DNA of 24,316 nt from Clostridia bacterium. Lineage in GTDB: Bacteria; Bacillota; Clostridia; Oscillospirales; CAG-272. A program made the position numbers and the translations under genes. Under the pieces are notes generated by a model. The model saw only the letters and a program-made list of their open reading frames with translations. It was not told the DNA's origin and ran no database searches. Numbering within the stretch: the first letter of the stretch is position 1; every line of letters begins with the position of its first letter. The stretch spans positions 1 through 24,316 of the forward strand of contig JAGALI010000031.1 in NCBI GenBank assembly GCA_017625275.1, read 5' to 3'. Positions 15,148 through 21,647 of this stretch are shown piece by piece.

Positions 15148-15878
15148 TAGCGATATTCAAGCGTGAGATGCGCGCATACTTTACCACCTCCACAGGCTAT
15201 ATTTTCCTATCCGTGGCGCTTGCACTATCAGGAATAGTGCTTGGACTTACAACCCTTCTTGTTAAGTCCTCAGACACAGGAATGTATTTTTCGCTAATGC
15301 TTTTTGTGTTTATGATTATTCTTCCTGTGCTTACAATGAAAACCTTTAGCGAGGAGAGAAGAACTAAAACAGAGCAATTACTTTTGACAGCGCCAATTTC
15401 TACAACGCAAATGGTGCTTGGAAAGTTCCTTTCCTGCTTCTGCATGCTTCTTATTATGCTTGCTATAAACTGCATAAATTTTATACCACTTTTCACCTAT
15501 GCAGATACAACCTCAAGCGCAGTAACCTCAATGCCACCAAATGTAGCGATGATTATCGGCAACCTTCTTGCTGTAATGCTAGTTGGAATGAGCTTTATTG
15601 CGATAGGAATTTTTATATCCTCTCTTACAGAGAATCAATTCGCAGCCGTAGTAATCACAATAGGCGTGCTTCTAGTATTCCTTCTTATAGGTATATTTAA
15701 TGGAATGATAGAAAACAACGTAATTCGTACAATACTCGGTTGGCTTTCAATCTATAGCAGATATACCAATTTCACATATGCCGTATTTGATATAGATGCA
15801 CTCATTTATTATATGTCCATAACAGGCGTATTCCTGTTTCTTTCTGTGCGCGTATTTGAGTCGCGCAAGTACAATTAA
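15144..15878 (+). CDS. ABC-2 permease, GldF-like
   Basis: This protein of 244 residues has about six membrane helices and the intracellular TMKTFSEERRTKTEQLLLTA stretch (about 65-84) characteristic of GldF/NosY-type permeases. It is coupled to the ATPase by a 4-base overlap and is followed 12 bases later by the GldG-like gene. It likely forms the membrane channel of the same complex. The cargo is not deducible. Confidence 0.9.
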   Translation: MIAIFKREMRAYFTTSTGYIFLSVALALSGIVLGLTTLLVKSSDTGMYFSLMLFVFMIILPVLTMKTFSEERRTKTEQLLLTAPISTTQMVLGKFLSCFCMLLIMLAINCINFIPLFTYADTTSSAVTSMPPNVAMIIGNLLAVMLVGMSFIAIGIFISSLTENQFAAVVITIGVLLVFLLIGIFNGMIENNVIRTILGWLSIYSRYTNFTYAVFDIDALIYYMSITGVFLFLSVRVFESRKYN

Positions 15879-15890
15879 GGGGGTGCGATT

Positions 15891-17534
15891 ATGAGACATG
15901 GATTTTTAAAGACCCTTGCAGACTCTCGCAAGATGAAGTACTCAACGCTTAGCCTTGCGTTTTGTGCAGTAGTAATCGCAGTAGTTATCCTTTTAAATAC
16001 AATTATATCCGTGCTTGCCTCTAGCTTTAACTGGTACATAGATATGACAGATGAGCAAATGTTTACTCTCTCTGATGACGCAAAGGACATTCTTGATAAT
16101 ATAAATAAGGATGCTAAGCTTGAGATAGTATTCCCACTATCAAAGGACCAAATCGACACGGACTATGCCGTTTCATCGACATCTGGCTCGATAGGCTATA
16201 TTCATAAGACAGCTCTTGAAATCGCACAGGAGTGTGACAATGTGACAATTTCCTATCACGATACAACAAAGGATTATGAATTTTACAAAAATGCAGGACT
16301 TACCTCACATGCAGGTCCTGAAAACATTTTGATTCTTCGCCAAACACCAAACGGCAGATACGCAGAGGGCGATTTCCGTTCATACCCAATAAACTACTTC
16401 TTTGTACAAAAGGGCGCAAACGATTCCTCGCTTTATGCGTATAATGGAGAGCTTGTGTTCCTCTCGGCGCTTATCGCAATGTCAAGGGATACAACCCCAA
16501 CCGTTTATTTCACAATAGGCCATGATGAGCTTAACTTTATCGGTGAGGTTGGAGAGCTTACCTATGATAACATAGGCTCAGCCTATGCAGCTGGAAAAAT
16601 AGAGCCAGAGGCGTATGTGCTTATGACAATCTTCTGTGATTGTGGCTTTACAATTAAGCCTCTTGATATAAGACTTAATGAGATTCCAACAGATGCAAGA
16701 ATGATGGTAATAAATCAGCCAACAGCTGACTTTACCGAGGAGGAGCTCTTTAAAATAACCAACTATTTGCAAGCAGGTGGGGCAGTGTTCTGCTTTACAC
16801 CATTTGGGGCAGAGCTTCCGGAGCTTTATTCAACTCTAAGCAAGAACTATGGAGTTCAAATAAGCCCATCTGTGTCGCCAGTAATTGACGACTCTCACAA
16901 GATGACTAATGGTGGCGCAGTTCACTATCTTGCAAATGTAAGCAAGGATGATGATAGCTTTGCAACAGCAAAATATTTCTCAGCATACAGTAACTACTCA
17001 TCAGCAAACGCATATTATAGTGACGCAGGCTCGATAATAATCAACCCGCTTTATAAGACGACAGAGGGATATCAAGAGGGCACGCTTAGAAAATACACCT
17101 ACCCACTTCTTGAATCTGCAAGCACGGCGAAGCTAGGTGATAGCACAGGCGTTCATAGCCTTATGACAATAACCTCTATTGATAGCTGGAGCACAACAAA
17201 TGAAAGCTCAACCTTCTCTTATCTTGTTGTATGTCCCTCCGGAAACCCAGTAAGAGACGCTTCAGGAAGCATGGCTGTCAAGAAAACAGGAGGCTTTGCA
17301 TCAAGCACAGCACTGTCACTCAGCACAGCAAACAGACATATGCTTTTGTCACTAATTCAAACAACCTCAAGCGTTCAAACACCTGTAAACCTTGATTACA
17401 AGCCGTTTGTAGAATACGAGCTTGAAATTACAGACTCACAGGCAAGAAATGTAACGATTGTAATATCAACCATTCTCCCTGTAATTATTGCAGTATGTGG
17501 AGTTGTGGTTATCGTAAGGAGAAAGCATAGATAA
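15891..17534 (+). CDS. GldG-like ABC-associated membrane-anchored protein
   Basis: At 547 residues this has one helix near the N-terminus (about 22-43), a large extracytoplasmic region and a C-terminal helix (about 523-543) ending in basic VRRKHR. It contains the pattern of the GldG family (uncharacterised ABC transport domain): an early DMTDEQMFTLSDDAKDIL region (about 49-66) and a middle strand-rich part with IGHDEL. AAGGGGGTG lies close before the ATG. The partner genes on both sides give the same gldA-gldF-gldG-DUF4340 order seen in many anaerobes. Role unknown; possibly a periplasmic or wall-facing partner of the permease. Confidence 0.85.
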   Translation: MRHGFLKTLADSRKMKYSTLSLAFCAVVIAVVILLNTIISVLASSFNWYIDMTDEQMFTLSDDAKDILDNINKDAKLEIVFPLSKDQIDTDYAVSSTSGSIGYIHKTALEIAQECDNVTISYHDTTKDYEFYKNAGLTSHAGPENILILRQTPNGRYAEGDFRSYPINYFFVQKGANDSSLYAYNGELVFLSALIAMSRDTTPTVYFTIGHDELNFIGEVGELTYDNIGSAYAAGKIEPEAYVLMTIFCDCGFTIKPLDIRLNEIPTDARMMVINQPTADFTEEELFKITNYLQAGGAVFCFTPFGAELPELYSTLSKNYGVQISPSVSPVIDDSHKMTNGGAVHYLANVSKDDDSFATAKYFSAYSNYSSANAYYSDAGSIIINPLYKTTEGYQEGTLRKYTYPLLESASTAKLGDSTGVHSLMTITSIDSWSTTNESSTFSYLVVCPSGNPVRDASGSMAVKKTGGFASSTALSLSTANRHMLLSLIQTTSSVQTPVNLDYKPFVEYELEITDSQARNVTIVISTILPVIIAVCGVVVIVRRKHR

Positions 17535-19231
17535 TGAAATCCAAAAAAGCAAAAAAGACTACAATTATTACAATCTCGCTCGCGTGTGTGCTTGTGGCGC
17601 TTATATTTGTGTGGATTTTCGCAATAAACCCTCTTTTAAATAAGGAAGAGGAGGAAAAGCCACCCTTTGCCACCCCTGTAGGAGGAGAGAGCACCTATTT
17701 TGGAAACCTGTCTCTGTATCCTCAAATAGAGGTAAAGGACCTGATTTCTATAACTGTCACAAACAAAAATGGCACACTCAACTTTATAAGCAAGCTTGAT
17801 GAGGAAACTGTAACGAGGCAAATAAGACTTGCCGAATATCCAAATCTAAGGCTTGACGAAAGCGTGCTTGTAAACCTCAGAGTGCCAACGCTTATCGCAA
17901 TGTGCACCTCAAACCAGCCACTTCGAGATGTTACGGAGCAGGATAAGATAACCTATGGCACAACGCCAGAGGAGTGTACAGTTAGCTTTACAGTAAAATA
18001 TTACGATGGAGCAGAGCAAAAGGAGCACACGGTATACGTAGGAAACAAAAGCCTAAATAGTGTAAGCTCTTACTTTGTATCGGTAGAGGGCAGAGATGTA
18101 ATTTATGAGCTGAGTAGCATTCTTGAGGATGGACTTATGCTCGAAAAGACCGACTATGTAAGCCCACTTATAAATTCGGTATACTCGGAAGCTGAGGCTG
18201 TTTATAATGTAAAGCGCATTATGATAGGTAACTCTAAAAGCGAGCTTCCGTTTATAGGAGTTCAGGCATCGAAGCAGGAGCTTGATGACTCAATTTCTAT
18301 AAAGCATACAATTCAATTCCCAATTAGCGCAAACAATGTTTCAGCTGACACAACATATCTTTCTAGTGTGTTGCGCGCCTTGGTTATAAACATGTCAGGA
18401 GATAAGGTAATGGCAATTGATCCTGACAACGAAACCAAGAAAAAGTATGGAGTTAGTGCAGAGGACGAGCTTAAAACGATATATATTGAAACCTTTGATG
18501 ACGCATCGCTTGAGCTGGGTATAATTATAAGCCAGCTTAAGGAGGACGAAAATGGTGAAAAGCATTACTATCTTTTAACAGATGTATTAAGCGAGGGAAC
18601 CTCTCTTATTATAAGATTGTCTGCAGAAACATACTCGTTTCTCGAAGAGAAAAATGCGATAAAATGGGTTGCTACAAACTCAATTGACGCAGGCTTTACA
18701 AAATACATTTACGCAAACGACCAAGAGGGTGAGAGTGGAGTTGAAAGTATAAAAATCACCTCAAACACGCTTGCGCTTAAGGGCTTTAGCGATAAATTTA
18801 TTCTCACAACCTCGCCAGACCCCACAAATCCAACAAAGGTGTTCTTGACGGTAACCACAGAAAGTGGACTTTACAAATTTGAGGACGACCTGAATGCCGA
18901 GGTTGGAAGCGACAGAAACCAGTTCAACAATTTCTATTCTGTTCTTGTAAATTACCCGATGCCAAATTGCTTCAACACCATGAGCGAGGAGCAAAGAGAG
19001 GCGATTAAGACAAGCGAAAATCTACTCTTTAGCATTCGAGTAAAAATGAAGGACGGAAGCGAGCTTGGCTATGACTATTACAAAATAGACTCAGCCGGCG
19101 CAATGTGCGAGTTCTTTGATGATAAGAACCCAGAGCCAAGAGTTGTATTTGATACAACAACAGAGCATATAAATATCCTTGCCACCGCCCTAAAACAGCT
19201 TATAAACGGTGAAAAGGTTGAAAGAAAATAA
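17534..19231 (+). CDS. DUF4340 domain protein, Gld-module partner
   Basis: This is a 565-residue protein with an N-terminal signal anchor (helix about 9-31 after a KKAKK positive patch), then a long outside region of alternating strands. The segment with YVGNKSLNSVSSYFVSVEGR is the DUF4340 hallmark. The ATG overlaps the GldG-like stop (TAATG). DUF4340 proteins almost always accompany GldG-like proteins, so it is probably a subunit of the same envelope complex. No catalytic residues can be pointed to. Confidence 0.82.
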   Translation: MKSKKAKKTTIITISLACVLVALIFVWIFAINPLLNKEEEEKPPFATPVGGESTYFGNLSLYPQIEVKDLISITVTNKNGTLNFISKLDEETVTRQIRLAEYPNLRLDESVLVNLRVPTLIAMCTSNQPLRDVTEQDKITYGTTPEECTVSFTVKYYDGAEQKEHTVYVGNKSLNSVSSYFVSVEGRDVIYELSSILEDGLMLEKTDYVSPLINSVYSEAEAVYNVKRIMIGNSKSELPFIGVQASKQELDDSISIKHTIQFPISANNVSADTTYLSSVLRALVINMSGDKVMAIDPDNETKKKYGVSAEDELKTIYIETFDDASLELGIIISQLKEDENGEKHYYLLTDVLSEGTSLIIRLSAETYSFLEEKNAIKWVATNSIDAGFTKYIYANDQEGESGVESIKITSNTLALKGFSDKFILTTSPDPTNPTKVFLTVTTESGLYKFEDDLNAEVGSDRNQFNNFYSVLVNYPMPNCFNTMSEEQREAIKTSENLLFSIRVKMKDGSELGYDYYKIDSAGAMCEFFDDKNPEPRVVFDTTTEHINILATALKQLINGEKVERK

Positions 19232-19251
19232 TATTTGAGAGGAAAACCAAA

Positions 19252-21591
19252 ATGGAATACAAGTACGGTTATTTTAACGAAGCAGGAGATGAATTTGTAA
19301 TAACATCTCCAAAAACACCAAGACCCTTTGACAACTTTCTTTTTAACGATTCCTGCTATGCAAATGTTCATCAAACAGGAATAGGCTGCTTTGATTACCA
19401 AATTGATGGCAAGGAGGGTATTCAGCTCTACACAGGCGTTGGTAGAATTTGTGACTACGATGTTTTCGGCAAGGACCACCTTTACAATCGCCTTATATTT
19501 ATTCGCGATAACGAAACAGGCGATTTCTGGACTCTCAACTGGGAGCCTGTGTGCCACGAGTATCAGGAGTACGAGTGCGTACAGGGTATGGGCTATACCA
19601 AAATAATGAACAAAACAAACGACCTTGTGTCAAGAATGCGCATATTCGTGCCAAAGGGCAAGGACGCTGTTGAAATGTGGAAGCTTTCCTTTGAAAACAA
19701 GACAGGAAAGAAAAAATCCTACTCAATCTTTACATATAGCCAAATTCAATTCCGCTTCAAGTGGGGCTTTGATAGCTACGGCGATACAATGTATCGTGCA
19801 ACTCGCTTTGACAAGGAAAAGAATACCTTCTATATGACAAAGCACCCATTTATAAAGCCACATAACTTCCTGACAGCCTTTATGACAGCTGATAAGGAAA
19901 TCGTAGCAAGCGATGGATGCCAGAATGTATTTGTTGGCGAATATGGAACAATCGGCGCGCCAGAGTGCGTGCGAGAGGGCAAGTGCAAGAACTCAATCGG
20001 CTCTGCAAACGCGACAATCTGCTCACTTCAATTCGATATTGAGCTTGATGCTGACGCCAGCGAGGATATCTCACTTATGCTCGGCGTTGTAAGCGAGGAG
20101 AGTGAGTCAAGGGCTCTTGAGGATAAATATTTAAGATGCCAAGAAAAGCACTTCGACGAAATGATTGCATACTATAAGGAAATGTATGCTAAAAATCACA
20201 TAACAACCGAGGATAACCACCTTGACCGTCTTATCAACTACTGGGGCAAGCACGCAACACACTTCGGCGCTACATGGTGTCGTTGGGGCTATAATGGCTA
20301 TCGTGATATAGTTCAGCACGGCTTTGGCGTAGTGTCCTTTAAGACAGATAGAACAAAGGAAATTCTAAGAGAAGCAATTCAAAATCAATATTCAAGTGGT
20401 ATGGCAGTTCGTGGCTGGAATCCTGTTGACACAAAGGCCTACTCCGACTCTGCACTTTGGCTTGAATTTACACTTACAGCATACCTTCGTGAAACCGCAG
20501 ACATCGACTTCTTGAACGAGGTATATCCATTCAGAGACGAGGGAGAGGCAACCGTCCTTGGTCATATGGATAGAGCCCTTGATTTCCTTGAGTCAAATAA
20601 GGGTGAGCACGACCTTCTTCTTATCAAGTTCGGTGACTGGAACGACTCTCTTACCGGTGTAGGTAAGGAGGGTAAGGGCGAGAGCGTATGGCTTTCTATC
20701 GCATACGCACAGGCGCTTTTGGAAATGGCGGAGCTTTCTCGCTTTATGGGAAATGCCGAAAAGGAAAAGAACTATCTTGCGCGTCGTGAGGCTATTATGA
20801 AGGCTATAAACGACAACGCATGGGACGGCGAATGGTACAGACGCTGTTATACAGATAACGGCTCACCTCTCGGCTCAAAGCAAAACAAGTACGCAAAGAT
20901 GTTTATGGAGCCACAATGCTGGTCACTCATCTCTGGAGTTGCAAGCGAGGAAAGAGCAAATACAATCATCAAGGCTATGGATGAGCACATGCTAACACCA
21001 GTTGGCTATCTCTTGCTCACTCCATCATACAAGGAATTTGATGCGACAATAGGTCGTATCTCCTCAATGGAGCCAGGCATTTGCGAAAATGGTACAATCT
21101 ATTCACATACAAACATCTGGATGATTCTTGGTCTACTTAAGTATGGCAAGGCAGACCTTGCATATGAGCTATTTAAGAAAATTGCCCCAGGCTATATTGT
21201 AGGCGACAACACCGAAATCAAGAATAAGTGCCTACCATATATGTTCTCAAACTGCTACTTTGGCCCAGAGCATAAGAATAGCGCGTTCCAAATGGAATAC
21301 AGCTGGATTACAGGCTCTGTTGCTTGGTACACAAACACAATGGAGAACTACCTCATTGGTGCAAGACCAACCTATGAGGGACTTGTAATTGAGCCACACC
21401 TTCCATTCGATGGTGCAAAAATGCATCGTACCTTCCGTGGCGCTGAATACGATGTTGTAGTATCTAACCCACAAAAGAAGGCAAAGGACTTTACTGTTGA
21501 GGTTACTGTAGATGGTAATGCAATTGATGGAAACATCGTTCCTGCCTTTGCAGACGGCAAGTGCCATGCAGTAAATGTACTTGTAAAATAA
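19252..21591 (+). CDS. GH94 glycoside phosphorylase (cellobiose/chitobiose phosphorylase group)
   Basis: This 779-residue protein has no signal peptide, so it is cytoplasmic. It shows the N-terminal GH94 beta-domain (KYGYFNEAGDEFVITSPKTP, about 4-23), the catalytic (alpha/alpha)6 part with FGDWND (460-465) bearing the acid Asp, EPGICENGTIYSHTNIW, and the C-terminal SWITGSVAWY and ARPTYEGLVIEPHLP segments. Such enzymes split a beta-linked disaccharide with phosphate to give sugar 1-phosphate plus a monosaccharide. Length fits cellobiose, chitobiose or laminaribiose phosphorylases; sequence alone does not separate them. AGAGG precedes the ATG, 20 bases after the DUF4340 gene. Glucose 1-phosphate, if made, would also feed rmlA. 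Confidence 0.88.
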   Translation: MEYKYGYFNEAGDEFVITSPKTPRPFDNFLFNDSCYANVHQTGIGCFDYQIDGKEGIQLYTGVGRICDYDVFGKDHLYNRLIFIRDNETGDFWTLNWEPVCHEYQEYECVQGMGYTKIMNKTNDLVSRMRIFVPKGKDAVEMWKLSFENKTGKKKSYSIFTYSQIQFRFKWGFDSYGDTMYRATRFDKEKNTFYMTKHPFIKPHNFLTAFMTADKEIVASDGCQNVFVGEYGTIGAPECVREGKCKNSIGSANATICSLQFDIELDADASEDISLMLGVVSEESESRALEDKYLRCQEKHFDEMIAYYKEMYAKNHITTEDNHLDRLINYWGKHATHFGATWCRWGYNGYRDIVQHGFGVVSFKTDRTKEILREAIQNQYSSGMAVRGWNPVDTKAYSDSALWLEFTLTAYLRETADIDFLNEVYPFRDEGEATVLGHMDRALDFLESNKGEHDLLLIKFGDWNDSLTGVGKEGKGESVWLSIAYAQALLEMAELSRFMGNAEKEKNYLARREAIMKAINDNAWDGEWYRRCYTDNGSPLGSKQNKYAKMFMEPQCWSLISGVASEERANTIIKAMDEHMLTPVGYLLLTPSYKEFDATIGRISSMEPGICENGTIYSHTNIWMILGLLKYGKADLAYELFKKIAPGYIVGDNTEIKNKCLPYMFSNCYFGPEHKNSAFQMEYSWITGSVAWYTNTMENYLIGARPTYEGLVIEPHLPFDGAKMHRTFRGAEYDVVVSNPQKKAKDFTVEVTVDGNAIDGNIVPAFADGKCHAVNVLVK

Positions 21592-21600
21592 TAAAAGCAA

Positions 21601-21633
21601 AAGCCATAGGCACGCGCCTATGGCTTAAGCCAT
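21601..21633 (+). other. Three-arm structured intergenic element (alternative hairpins)
   Basis: AAGCCATAGGC (21601-21611), loop ACGC, GCCTATGGCTT (21616-21626) forms an 11-base perfect stem. A third arm AAGCCAT (21627-21633) can instead pair with the end of arm two, giving the palindrome ATGGCTT/AAGCCAT. No T-run follows on the plus strand. On the minus strand the stem is followed by TTGCTTTTA. It lies 4 bases before the AGGGAG site of the next gene, so an effect on translation or mRNA end processing is possible. Confidence 0.6.
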
Positions 21634-21647
21634 AAAGGGAGAAAATT

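Noticed and set aside
19078..19557. Minus-strand open frame of 159 codons across the DUF4340/GH94 junction
   Set aside because: It lies opposite two well-supported genes, has no ribosome site or family pattern, and is an antisense by-product.
21601..21626. Simple rho-independent terminator for the GH94 gene
   Set aside because: The stem is strong but no T-run follows on the plus strand, so only a structured element is claimed. On the minus strand a T-rich tail exists, but no minus-strand gene is seen there.
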